A stretch of 64,000 nt of DNA from Eucalyptus grandis (taxonomy: Eukaryota; Streptophyta; Magnoliopsida; Myrtales; Myrtaceae). Shown piece by piece: positions 1 through 11,443 of the stretch. The notes under the pieces were generated by a model, which saw nothing but the letters and a program-made list of their open reading frames with translations, made no database searches and had not been told where the DNA came from. The first letter of the stretch is position 1; each line of letters opens with the position of its first letter. Where the stretch lies: contig NC_052614.1 of assembly GCF_016545825.1 (NCBI RefSeq), positions 31,087,669 to 31,151,668 on the forward strand. Reading direction: 5' to 3'. A program made the translations under genes and the position numbers.

Positions 1-2965
1 TCCCCTGACAACATTTAACTTGGGATAAAAAAAGCAGGCAATCAATCACAACCAAACAAGCTTTCTATAAACACATAGGTTTATATACAACAACTTTGGA
101 TTGTCTACAAAATAGACAGGCTCAACAACTAGGAACTGTCCTATGACCAACTTGTCGAGACACGTTCGCGATTCTTCAGCCTCCACCTTCCGAACTCCAG
201 GACTTCCGGTCCTCACGGCCGTCATCTAGGGACCTGAAATATTATCCCACAACCGGGATGAGACTACGTCTCGGCGAGTCCTACCCTCTAAAACTCAATT
301 AGGAAGAAAATACGCCTCAGGCGCTCTAGCCACACAAATAGGATAGAGGACTTACCTCGCCTCGGTTTTCTTCCTGCACGTCAGTTTAATTAATAAATAT
401 TGACAACCACATCATCCAAACAATTCAATTACTCGGATCGATTCGATCAATCGACTTAGTCGATTACATGTCATCGAAATCATCACCCGGTCATTCGACT
501 ATTCATTCTCGACTCTCAATCACGGCCTTACAGGCAAGTCATATGTAGTGGCATTACGGCCCCACTCGGCAATGTTATATGTAGTGGCATTACGGCCCCA
601 CTCGGCAATGTTATATGTAGTGGCATCACGGCCCCACTCAGCAATTCTAGATTTGATGGCTTTCTAGGTTCAACTCACAACCTCTCACGGCCATTTTCCC
701 ATCAAAACCAACACTAATCAACTTTGGGATAAATCCCCACATAAACATCCATTCAATCAATCGATACAAACTGGACCTACCAACCAATTACGGTGCCCAA
801 ACCCAACACCGGGTATTTTCAAGTTAAATACCAAAACTTCATCAATATCACTCAATTCCACACTTTTGGAATAATTAACCATAACCATCAATCACTCAAC
901 TTCTCAATTTAAGCTTACAATTAACACAAACCAACCGCACTTTGCGATCGGCGCGAAATTCTAACGGCCAGGCCATCCCGGCAAATTTTCGAAATATTAA
1001 ATAATTAAATTTAATTCCGAAAATTAAATAATTAAATAATTAATTATAATAATACAATTTAATAAAATAATATTTATAAATTCGAAATAATTAATTAATT
1101 AAACATAATTAATTAGGGCTTAAACAAGATTACACTAATTTAATCATACAATTAGCCCTAATTAAACATCCATTAAGCTAATCATACAACTAATCTAATT
1201 TACATTAAAATAATCTAATCTAACCACCTAAACCTAATTAGACTAATCTAAACACCCCTTAAGCGTCATTAACTCACTAAGCAAGGATTAGAGGATAAAC
1301 TCACCGGTTTTGTGCGCCGGTGAGTTCACGGCGACCACGACACCAAGGTGGTCGATAAACCCCAAAGCGACGACACCAACGGAGGCCGGGAAGACACTGA
1401 AAATGGGCCTCGAAGTCTGGAACTTCTTGCTGTCTTCTGCTTGATCTGGCTGAACTGCGGAGAAGAAACCAGCAACTTCAACGGCGAAACGGGCCGATCG
1501 GAGCTCCGGCGAGCGGGTGGTTGGCAACCGGTGGCTCCCGGGGTCAAGGGGATCTTGCTGGTGGTTGGTATGGGTGGAGGTAGGGTAGAAATGGGGAGAA
1601 AATGGCTGAAAACCGCGAAACGGGCGAAACAGGCGGAACCAGGCGAGTCCGACGGTCCGGCGAGCGGCGGCTTCGGGCGGCCGTACGGGACGGTCGGAGA
1701 ATCGTTCCGGCGAGCGGCGAGGTGCTCCGGAACGGTCTGGATGTCGTCTTCGCGGTGATGGGTGGCTCGTTCGCTGGTTCAACCGTGAAGTTAACTTTTT
1801 ACTCGGATCTTTGGCGAAAGGTCGGCTGGAGCAGAAACTGGAACGAGGGGAAAACAAGGGAGGAAAACGGCCGACGATGGCCTTCCGGGCGTGCGATGAT
1901 GGAGGGGCTGGTGAGCTCGGTTTCCTCTGGTTCTCTTGAGCTTTTCCTAAGCCTCAACCATGGAGAAATCCATGAATGAAGGAAGAAGATGGTCTGCTGA
2001 AGAGGGGCCTCCTTGGTGGCTCACTAGAGCTCAACACTTGTCTAAACCTCATTTGCTTTGCCCCACCATGACATCACATGACATCATCCACTCTCTCTCC
2101 TCAATCTTCCTCCACAACCTTGCCAATAGGTGCAAAATAGCTCTCCCCATGGTATACAATTTCATACATTTGTACATCAAATTCAATCAATTCTCACTCA
2201 ATTCCATCCAATTGAAGCTCAATTAAATCAACCCATGTGTCCTCGGCCTTCTCATGACATTTTCCCGTCAAATGATCCAACTTGCATCTCGAAGATTCGA
2301 TTAAAAACGGCCCTCTGACAATCCCGAACAAAAACAGCATTACTTTGCTTTTCCACCAAAAATCTCGGTTTGTAGAAAAATCTTCTGGAGATGAGTCGAC
2401 ATTCCTAAAATGAATTGTGACTTGACAGAACTTCCAATTTTTGTAATCGGGTTCAATTTCACGGTTAAATTCAATCTGGCGTGACTTTAGCGCGTCCTAA
2501 TCTACCGGGTAGCTTTTAGGAATTTTTTGTGCAATTGACCTGTGGTTGATTATTTTCAAGCCACAAAGTGCATCTTCGACACATTGGTAACTCTCGGTTG
2601 TCGTAGAAATCTCAAGATTTCAAATACGAACACAAGGTATCAAAACGACAGAGAAATCGGTCTAGTGTCGATCAACAAGAATTGTGCAATTAGGTGGAAT
2701 CACCCACACTGAATTACATGATTATGTTGAATCGACCTATCTTCGGTCTCTAATCGTGCACGTGCCGTAATGACCCTTGCAGATTAGTACGGTCGAGCGA
2801 TCGTTTCTGGTCGAATTCTCAAGTCTATTGCGTTTAGATTCCTTAACGGCTTCACGATAGACTAGTTATCTCGTGAGTGGCCAACTCGGAAGAAAGCTAT
2901 AGACGCGAAGATGAAATGCCCGACTTATTTAATTGAAACTAGAATTGGAAAATCGGGATGTCACA
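1..2965 (-). repeat. Long LTR (gypsy family), truncated by window edge
   Basis: The sequence ends at 2965 in GGATGTCACA, the same terminus as the LTRs at 17689-21388, 45554-48429 and 52531-55414. Position 1 lies roughly 120 bases inside the LTR, judged against the 45554 copy. On the minus strand it starts TGTGACATCC and carries the family U3 block with GAGTTGGCCACTC. The minus strand is taken as transcriptional because a related element has its primer binding site on that side. It contains a GC-rich leader (about 1290-1960), a splice-like donor (1299-1304), a 36-bp minisatellite (541-648) and an 18-nt segment (356-373) between splice-like signals. Whether it is a solo LTR or the end of an element cannot be told, since the left side is missing. 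Confidence 0.85.
541..648. repeat. 36-bp minisatellite inside LTR (3 copies)
   Basis: Three head-to-tail copies of a 36-bp unit with the core GTGGCATTACGGCCCCACTC. Copies 1 and 2 are identical and copy 3 has a few changes. The same unit occurs in longer arrays at 46477-46775 and 53460-53750, and in diverged, opposite orientation at 40793-41100. Confidence 0.9.
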
Positions 2966-3575
2966 CACGGTCCGTGAATCCTCCCGTACTCGTTACACTT
3001 GTGAGTGGTACTTGGGGTTATCAAGTGAAGAGTGAGGGTGCAGAGGGAACATACAAAACTGGTTTGTGGGAGTGGCGTCAAGACGGTTGGTGCTAGGAGT
3101 TCTAAGATAGAAAGATTATATTACTTATGAGCTCTGAAGGAGAGGTTGGCCTCTCGTGCACAAACGGTCGGGAGCTGATGCGCTCTCTGACGAGGCCATG
3201 GCAGGCCGAAATCGTTGCTGAGCCTAAAGAGATATGTTGTCTCACTCGATGGACTAGACACCCAAGCGAAGCTGGGTATGGCAGGATCTCGTACGAAGAA
3301 TCATTCATCGTATTGTTCGTGGAACAACTATAGAGAAGGAAGGCTGGCCTGGCGAATTCCGCACGCCGGGCGCCACACGGGTCGTTACGAAGCCAAGGAA
3401 ACTCTCGGCCCGTGACACAAGGCTATATGAACTTTCTACGAAAGACAATAGGAGTATGAAAGAAGTTAGAAAAAACCATGAACTATCGGTACTACTGGAG
3501 GTCACGGTCGTGCACAGCAATCCTTGAATGGAAACTTTCCACGCTTGGTCTTACTTGTTCAAAGCTCTTCTCCAA
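2966..3575. other. Intergenic region upstream of the GLR gene
   Basis: The first five bases (cacgg) are the expected TSD of the preceding LTR, but the partner copy is outside the window. The rest shows short overlapping open frames on both strands with no recognisable domain. I see no gene here. The last part probably holds the GLR promoter. Confidence 0.6.
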
Positions 3576-3582
3576 TATAAAT
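3576..3582 (+). promoter_or_regulatory. Candidate TATA box of the GLR gene
   Basis: TATAAAT lies about 137 bases before the first plausible ATG (3713). A pyrimidine-rich stretch (about 3600-3680), typical of plant 5' leaders, follows. Transcription would start near 3610. This rests on motif and position only. Confidence 0.5.
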
Positions 3583-3712
3583 GCATCGTAGCCATCATCA
3601 TATCCTCCAACCAACCCCCCACCCCCTTTTCCTTTCTCTTCTTTTCTCTCTATCACACACATTTGCCTTTTCGCAAAACCCTTTTCAATGATTCCTCCAA
3701 GAATCTCGTTCG

Positions 3713-3999
3713 ATGCTGAAAAGCTCCTATTTTTGGCTCTCTCCTTTTCCCGATTGTCGTCACCTTGAGCGATGGCACTCACCCAGCAGTGGCGCAGGGC
3801 AGCAACAACAGCAATCCAACAACGATCGCGGTGAACGTTGGGGTGATCCTTGATCTGGAGACGCAGGTGGGTCAGATGGGATTGACCTGCATTAACATGT
3901 CTCTCTCTGATTTTTATAGTTCCAACCCTTCCTACAAGACTAGGCTCGTCCTCAACGTTAGAGACTCCAAACGAGATGAGGTTGCCGCCGCTGCTGCAG
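3713..3999 (+). pseudogene. GLR exon 1: signal peptide and start of amino-terminal domain
   Basis: From 3765 the frame reads into VNVGVILDLETQVGQ and INMSLSDFY, the classic start of the plant GLR amino-terminal domain. That frame meets a stop just upstream (TGA about 3716) and has no ATG before it. The ATG at 3713 opens a hydrophobic stretch in another frame. The two would join if two bases were missing in the CT-rich run at 3741-3760. The exon ends at GCAG/GTTCTC, phase 1. Confidence 0.8.
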
Positions 4000-4037
<38 letters not shown>

Positions 4038-6268
4038 ACATACTGACTGGTCACGATGCTTGACCAGAAATATACGATGGCACCAGCTTTTGGGTTAGCA
4101 TTTTTGTACTTCTGTTGATCGTGTTGAATATTGTTTTGGTTAGTCTTTTCTTTCTACCGAATTTTATGGGGCTAAATCTCTGCTTGAACTTCGAAGGGGA
4201 TTGGTCTTGGGTTAATACACATATTGCGGAAGAGCATAAACTGTTTTATATATCTGCTTGTGTGATGCAAGAAAAAACCAATTATTGTTCTCAACGACTT
4301 ATTTGGCAATCATATGAAAATTTCAGCTTCTATATATTTGAAAAGTGAAAAGAATCCCCAGCTAAGTTTTCAAAGACACAACGACATTTGAGTGTTCCAT
4401 TCAAAGTAATATGCATTCTCGTAGCAGAGATTGTTCAAGCAACAATTTCGAAGCTCCATGAAGGAACGACCAAGCTTAAGTTTACCAAAAAGGAAAGAGA
4501 CCAAGATTTTTCCTCATCCTCACGAACTGTTTGTCACCAATCTGTATTCACTCTCTTAGCTGCCTTGTTTATAATTTTCTTACCCCCTTTCAAATTTAAC
4601 GACTGCAATATATTAAAGAGCTCTTTATCATCGTGAAAACGAAGTCCTTATCATCTTATTATAGGATCAAAGATGACATGAAGTTGATCTCAAAGATTCA
4701 AGAGAGAAAAGTCCACCTTCTCTATCATCTCATATTTTGCCAAAATAAACATATGTACATAAATTTGTGGATACAAAGTTTCATCTCAATAAAGACATGC
4801 GAACAGGATTCTTGTTTATGATCTTGGATGGGGAAATATTGGACTACTATTGCTTGCTCTATTATTGAAGAGTATAAAGCTCTCCTGTGACTCTTGCCCG
4901 CGTAAGTGTAGTATAAATTAATAAAATTATGTCTACATGTATATGATAAGTGAACCCTATTAGAAATTGTCTCGCTAAAGACAAATGCTATATAGCCACA
5001 GTTTCGGAAAAAGAGCCTAACATTATTGTGCTTTTCAGGTTAGAAATATGATCATTCTTGCGGAGATGGTTGATAAAGAAAATTTAAAATTTATCTTTGG
5101 GAAAATATTGTACATAGAACAGATCTCTACATAATTATACTATTTTTGCTCCAGTTGAGCCATGTATAACTATTTGGTATCGAGTTGAGTTAGCGATTAA
5201 TTATTTCCTGGGAAATGGTGTTTTGATGGTCAAATAAAACAACTTAGGTTTGAAGTTCAACCAAATAATTGTCATTAAATGAAAGGAGTTTAATATGGAT
5301 GTTGAGAGGCTTGACATATATTATAAACATCACAAAGGTTTTTTTTTTTTTTTTTTTTTTGGTAAAATAAACATCATCATCATCATCATCACAAATGTTT
5401 GTCCTCATAAAATCCATAGACTTGGGAATTGGATTCTAGAGTGGATTTTCAAATGGCATGAGATAAAGAGGTCAACTTAACGAATCAACTTGATCGTCCT
5501 GAGCCATTTTATCCTCCTGTTGGTTCTTGACATTACTTCTTTCGAAAGAATTAGTTTCTGCTTTGTTTGCAATATCATATGCCAAACGACATCTAAGGCG
5601 ACAGCCGAAAACCTGCACTATGCTTAATAAATTAAATCTTTCAACAACCTCATGGGTTGGTTTCAGTTAGTAAAAATGGAGGCGCGGCCTCGATTCCCTC
5701 CACGTAGTAAAATAATTTCATGAATCTGCAGGTTACTTAATTAAAGTGTGCTTTCTTGACATTAATAAATTTTGCATTTGCATACAACTGTTCATGTCTG
5801 AAATTACGTTAGATCCAAATGGGAAGGTTCGACTATGTTTCGTGAGTATGATTTCATATATACTTGAAAATAAGAGGTTTCGCTTACCTGTGTTGGAGGA
5901 ATTTACAATGTATCATCTCAAGGACATGTTGAATTAGGAGTCTAGTCATAATGAAAAAAAAAGCTCCAGTGATACATTCAACTCCATAAACATTTTATTA
6001 ACATGGGTCAATATCACTATAATAAACTGAGAAAATGGAGAAGTTTTAATTATTAGTAAACACATACTGTTTAAATAATATGAAGTACGAGTTCTTTCCC
6101 AACTTCAACTTCCTATGTTTCCTTTTTCTTAAACATTTCTATTTTTTATGATATTGCATCAAGTTTTAATTGAGTTCTGATCAATACAATGCCTTTTCCA
6201 CTAAGTATTTATATTATTATCTGACTTAACATTATTGTTTCACCGTCTTTTCTTGTTCATCCGTGCAG
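4000..6268 (+). other. GLR intron 1 with simple repeats
   Basis: Begins GTTCTC and ends CCGTGCAG. The codon split across it (G + CA) gives Ala and joins DSKRDEVAAAA to LDLIKNKQVQAII, as in the family. It holds a (CT)n run directly at the donor (about 4002-4036), a T run (about 5339-5360) and an (ATC)n run (about 5373-5391). I see no other gene in it. Confidence 0.85.
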
Positions 6269-7602
6269 CACTTGATCTGATAAAGAATAAGCAAGTCCAA
6301 GCCATAATAGGCCCTCAAGGTTCAGCGCAAGCAGACTTCCTCATTCACCTCGGAGACAAATCTCATGTGCCCATCGTCACTTTTTCTGCCACTAGTCCTG
6401 CCCTTAGTTCTCTTCGGAGTCCATACTTCCTTCGAGCCGCGCAAATTGACTCGTCCCAAGTGAATGCCATAAGCGCAGTCATTCAAGCTTTTGGCTGGAA
6501 AGAAGTGGTCCTCATATATGTGGACAACGAGTTCGGAGCAGGCATTATACCTTCTCTTACCATAGCTTTGGAAGAAGTCAACACGCGAGTGCCCTATAGG
6601 AGCCCCATTTCTCCTTCAGCCACGGACGATCAAATCCTGCAGGAACTCTACAAATTAATGACGATGCAAACAAGGGTCTTCATCGTGCACGTGTTACCTA
6701 CCCTTGGTTCTCGGCTATTTGCCAAAGCAAAAGAGGTGGGAATGATGAGAGAAGGTTATGTGTGGATCATGACTAATGGAATCACCGACCTACTGAGTTC
6801 TGTGGATTCATCTATTGTCGCTAGTTCGATGCAAGGAGTACTGGGCATCAAGACTTATATCCCGGACACACCAAACCTAGACAACTTCACGGTCCGATGG
6901 AGGATGAAATTCCAACAAGAGAATCCTTCCGTCCATAATCCTACATTGAACATTTTCGGATACCGGGCTTATGATGCTGCTTGGGCTTTGGCAATGGCCA
7001 TTGAGGAAATGGGTGCGACGAATTTTACCTACCAGATGTTGAATGCTTCGACAGATACAACAGATCTCGACAAGTGTGGGGTCTCTCAAAATGGTCAGAA
7101 ACTTCTCCAAGAACTAGCCGATATGACATTCGCAGGCCTCACTGGAAGATTTAGACTCATCGATGGGCAGCTAGAGTCGACTGTGCTCCAAATCGTTAAT
7201 ATCAATGGAAATGCAGCAAGAGGGATTGGGTTTTGGACGCTAGAAAATGGGCTGGTGAGAGATTTGTATTCATTCAGCACAAGCAAATATTCCACTAATA
7301 TTGGATCAATAATATGGCCAGGAGATTCAACCTCTGTTCCTAAGGGATGGGAGATTCCCACAAATGGGAAGAGGTTGAAAATTTTAGTCCCCCTGAAGGA
7401 CAGTTCCTATCAATTTGTGACCGTGACTCAAGATCCTAGCACAAATACATTCCAAGTCACCGGATACTGTATCAACATCTTTCAAGCCGTCATTGAAAAA
7501 TTGCCTTATGCTGTGGCTTATGACTTTATTCCGTTTGCAATCACTGATGGAAGGACCGCGGGAAGTACTTACAATGACATGATCGATAAAGTATTTTATA
7601 AG
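6269..7602 (+). pseudogene. GLR exon 2: amino-terminal domain and start of ligand-binding domain
   Basis: About 445 codons, entirely open. Family landmarks are IIGPQGSAQADF, VTFSATSPALSSLRSPYF, FGWKEVVLIYVDNEFG, KLMTMQTRVFIVH and GYVWIMTNG in the ligand-sensor-like domain. S1 then starts with KRLKILVPLKDSSYQFVTV and TGYCINIFQAVIEKLPY. It ends at TATAAG/GTGAGC, phase 0. It reads cleanly, in contrast to exons 4 and 5. Confidence 0.92.
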
Positions 7603-7703
7603 GTGAGCAAAGTCCTTAATTTCGTTGTAATACATGTTGAAACTTACTATGCTATCATGTGGTTGACAAAAAAAAAACATTGCCCTTCCTTTTGTTGGAA
7701 CAG

Positions 7704-8016
7704 AATTATGATGCAGTGGTGGGTGATACAACAATCATTGCGAACAGATCATTATACGTAGACTTCACCTTACCATACACCGAATCGGGGGTTGCAATGC
7801 TTGTGCCATACAAGGACAGCAAGAACAAGAATGCTTGGGTTTTCTTGAAGCCACTCACTTGGGACCTTTGGTTAACGACCGGATGCTTCTTTGTGTTTAT
7901 AGCACTGGTCGTGTGGATTCTCGAACACCAGATTAATGAAGAATTCGGGGGTCCAGCTGCGCATCAAGTTGGCACGAGCTTCTGGTTTTCGTTTTCAATC
8001 ATGGTCTTTGCACAAA
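7704..8016 (+). pseudogene. GLR exon 3: S1 end, first membrane segment, pore
   Basis: Starts after TTGGAACAG with NYDAVVGDTTI and ANRSLYVDFTLPYTESGVAM. The first membrane helix follows (WLTTGCFFVFIALVVWILEH), then the plant pore segment FWFSFSIMVFAQ. The exon ends phase 1. The split codon A + GG restores Arg with exon 4. It is fully open. Confidence 0.92.
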
Positions 8017-8110
8017 GTAAACACCCTTTACTTTAATAAATCAATTGAACATTACAATTTCCATATCGTTCTTAAAAAATTTAGATGCTTTCTCTTAATT
8101 TGGATTGCAG

Positions 8111-8511
8111 GGGAGAGAGTATTTAGCAACCTAACCAGATTTGTCGTGATCGTGTGGTTTTTTGTGGTACTTATACTAACGCAAAGTTATACGGCAAGTT
8201 TGAGCTCTCTTTGGTGGTGCAAAATCTTCAACCAACTGTGGCCGATATTGATCAGCTTCTAAAGAGTGGAGAAAAAGTGGGTTACCAGCATGGCTCTTTC
8301 GTTTATGGAATGCTAAAGCAAATGAAGTTCGATGATTCGAGACTTATATATTATCATTCTCTTGAAGAATGTGATGCACTTCTTTCAAGGGAAGTGCAAG
8401 GGCGGGATTGCAGCCGCATTTGATGAAATGCCTTACATGAAACTTGCTTTTTCTCAATATTGCAATAAATATACCATGGTCCCGACATTTAAAACTGCTG
8501 GATTTGGCTTC
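8111..8511 (+). pseudogene. GLR exon 4: gate helix and S2, with three missing bases
   Basis: Opens with ERVFSNLTRFVVIVWFF and the gate motif SYTASLSS. The frame then shifts at CTCTCTTTGG (about 8204), resumes as VQNLQPTVADIDQLLKSGEK, and shifts twice more at two CAAGGG runs (about 8384 and 8396). It continues as GGIAAAFDEMPYMKLAFS and KTAGFGF. Each break is explained by one missing T or A. Donor GTAAGT at 8512. Confidence 0.88.
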
Positions 8512-8629
8512 GTAAGTCCTCAACCTCTCAATCATAGCCCAAAAAAGAAAACCCTCAAAATTTCCAATTACTAGAGTTATTCATTATTTCTTTAATTGAA
8601 ATATCTCATGTCTTGCTTTTGGTTTACAG

Positions 8630-9170
8630 ATTTTCCCCAAAGGGTCTCCACTAGTACCAGATATTTCGCAAGCAATCCTTAACGTAACTGAAGGGCCTAA
8701 AATGACGGAAATTGAAAACACATGGTTCCCATCGAAATCCAATTGCCTGGATTCGACTAACTCGATTTCTTCCAACAGCTTGGATCTTGACAGTTTCTGG
8801 GGCCTATTCTTGATTGCTGGAGCTATTGCAGTTCTAGCTCTCTTCATTTTCATGGTCATGTTCGTTAAAAAAGTTGGCATGAAGTAACAAGTTCTTCAGG
8901 TTCATTGCGGGAGAAAATTGTTGCATGGGGAAGAAGGTTTTACCAAAGGGACCTCAATCCGTATACTTCTAGGAAGCCAGAGATAGAAATACGAATGATG
9001 GTGGCAATGAGATTGCAGCTGTTGAAGCTTTAGAAAACACTAACTTCCCTTTGAGTCTGTCAAGAGACTTTGGCAAAAACAACGACGATATAAACAATGA
9101 GCAAGGCACACCATCTGCAGAGCAAGGACTTTCTAATCATGTAGATGAAGGGTGTCCAACGAAGCAATAA
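8630..9170 (+). pseudogene. GLR exon 5: S2 end, last membrane segment, cytoplasmic tail
   Basis: Starts IFPKGSPLVPDISQAILNV and includes the last membrane helix (FWGLFLIAGAIAVLALFIFM). A missing base in the A run near 8868 brings an early stop (TAA at 8885). Read in the shifted frame it gives the family's SLREKIVAWGRRFYQRDLN. After one more missing base near 8980 it continues as an acidic/polar tail to a TAA at 9168-9170. Confidence 0.8.
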
Positions 9171-9732
9171 ACGTCGAGCTTACAAATGTAAATTAAGAGA
9201 GGTACATACCTCAACAACTTTAGATACTAAACTTAAATGCCTCAACATCGTCAAACTTTGTACTATTAGTTGACAATAATTTCCCCCTCATTCTCTTCTC
9301 ATGTAAGGACTGCAATTGATACCGCTTATTGTCTAATTGCAGACAATATAACGAAAGATAGATGCTTTTCAAAATATTTTCTAGTGGACATTACATGTAC
9401 GTGTTGGCTTCTCTTATCCTATAATGTATTGGCAATGAAAGTGTCAATTGTTATTTCAATAACTTGCCTAAAGTGTCTAATTTAGTAACAAAATGCGACT
9501 TCTTAAACTAAAATTTAGAATGCATAATGAGAAAGTTCGGTAGAATAGGCTTCCATGGTTGAACCAATCGTCAAAATCCTATGTTATCATCTCTAAATAA
9601 ATAATCGATTGACTCAAGTAACATCTAATATGCTCCCGAGTATTTACTTTATTATCAAACCATTCTATTTAACTAAAAGAATCCGTTGACACCTAAATTG
9701 TTGCCGACAAATTCGATATGCATATTTTTGTA

Positions 9733-9814
<82 letters not shown>

Positions 9815-11443
9815 TAGAAGAGAAGAACGAAAGAAAGGAATATTAAAAAAATATAAATAACAAGTAAAGCACCAAAATGTCATTAAACCCCAAGTGCAGC
9901 CCATTAAAATCACCCCAGGCCCATCAGCCAATTAGTCTAATTAGAGCCAACTCAATTCAGGTCATCACTCTTCAGCCCGTCCAGAAAACCAGGTCCAATT
10001 GGCTCATCCTCAGCCCAGCAGCCCAAGTCCATCAAACGCTTGACCTTGGGCCACGGCCCATGAGAGGTCCCTCCACTCCTCAAAGCTAGTTCTCTCTCTC
10101 TCGCTGAAGGTTCAAGTTTAGCGTCGGAGGCACACGTGCATGGTTGAGAGCCGAGGAAGAAATTGATGTGAAGGTCGAACACGCGCAAGTGAAGATGTCA
10201 CACGGAAATCCTCGTTTAGTATTATCAGTAATTATTTATTTTAAAGTTCGTTACCAAAGATCTCGGTTTGATAAATATTCACAGCGTTCATTTGTAATGG
10301 ATAAATATGTTAAACGGTTAAGTCAGATCGGGTTTGGATGATCTATTTAACATATTTAACATATTTAACCCATTTTCATACAATACAAATTTATGATCCA
10401 TATCCTATCTTATCCATATTACTAAAACACATTTATGGTTGATCAAATCTAAGAAAACTCACACCCAATTTGAGGTCAAAGCATGGAGTAGGCAAACATG
10501 AGATCGAATGAGGACGAAAGAGAGTAAAGAAAGATTCATAAAGATAGGTTAGATTTAAGTAAGTCGTCATCTCATTTAATATCCATTCTATTTCAGACTT
10601 CATCATTCTGAACCCATTTTCTAAAAATAACTAATCCTTATAACAATACAACCTATTTAATTTTGACAAGTCTAACATAACGGATTCAATATGTGTATTT
10701 TGGATGTGGAAAAGAACCACTTGTATGAAATTGAATTTGATTCGGATGTGATTTTGCCAAGTTGAAGTGAAATTGAGTTGAAGTCAAGCGAATATTCAAG
10801 ACCTCTTTTGTGAAGAATGCCATGATTCTCAATTAGCAAATAAAGATGATATATCGATTGCCCTTTTTCCTCTTAAATTGGTCTAACACTTTCAACACCT
10901 TACTTTGTGCTATTGGTCTTTTCAATTCTTATCATCAATTAGCTAAATATAAGAGCAGAAGATAAGGGGGAGTGGGCACACAAAACAAGGAAAGGCGGTA
11001 TCGGTAAGGGATAAGATGTGGTCTGACCCCGAAAGGACATGGAAGAGGAAGAGAGCTGCAAAAGTGAAAACAGGAGGAGGCGACGGCAGAAAGAACACCA
11101 TCTTTTGGGGGTTCCTCTCTACAGCACTGGGATTTTCTCGGAGGTCCATAAAACTCTCTCAGGCCCCTTTCCATGATTGGGCCGTGATCTTCCCTCGCTA
11201 TTCTCTCTTCTTCATCTCGACTTCTCCATCTTTTGGCGCCATCATTCGAAGCGTAAACGGCCATCCAAGCTCGCATGCAACTTGAGCACCTCAACCTCGA
11301 CTTCCAACTTGTCAAGGACTAGTTCTCCGTCACAAGCCACCGCAAACCGCATGAAAGGAAGACGTGAAAGCTAAGTGTTTAGTCTTGGTAAAAGACCTAT
11401 TTGTTTGTTTGTTGTCCATTATGATTTCGTTTCATGTAGATCG
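9171..11443. other. Intergenic AT-rich region, no gene recognised
   Basis: Contains the GLR 3' flank, a long (AAT)n microsatellite and, at about 10990-11370, a GC-richer patch with overlapping open frames on both strands but no domain I recognise. The frames are short, share the same bases on opposite strands and lack splice or promoter context, so I call no gene. Confidence 0.6.
9733..9815. repeat. (AAT)n microsatellite
   Basis: About 27 uninterrupted AAT/TAA units. On the minus strand it reads as a poly-tyrosine frame, which is a compositional artefact. Confidence 0.98.

Larger units (their letters stand above)
3713..9170 (+). pseudogene. Glutamate receptor-like channel, clade II (GLR2 type), frame-broken
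   Basis: Ligand-gated, calcium-permeable cation channel of the plant ionotropic glutamate receptor family, expected in the plasma membrane. Exons by GT/AG borders and protein continuity: 3713-3999, 6269-7602, 7704-8016, 8111-8511, 8630-9170. Five exons match the usual clade II plan. In order they give a signal peptide, amino-terminal (ANF/LIVBP-like) domain, ligand-binding half S1, first membrane segment, pore, second membrane segment with SYTASL, S2, last membrane segment and cytoplasmic tail. Exons 2 and 3 are fully open. Frame breaks: a signal-peptide/exon 1 mismatch near 3741-3760, and single missing bases near 8204, 8384, 8396, 8868 and 8980, mostly at homopolymers. Either a young pseudogene or a sound gene with uncorrected sequencing errors. 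The closest relatives I recognise are GLR2.7/2.8/2.9-like proteins. Confidence 0.85.

Noticed and set aside
9665..9931. 88-codon minus-strand frame with a long tyrosine run
   Set aside because: It is a translation of the (AAT)n microsatellite.
10935..11374. Overlapping frames on both strands, up to 126 codons
   Set aside because: No known domain, the same bases are open on opposite strands, and there is no supporting promoter or splice context.
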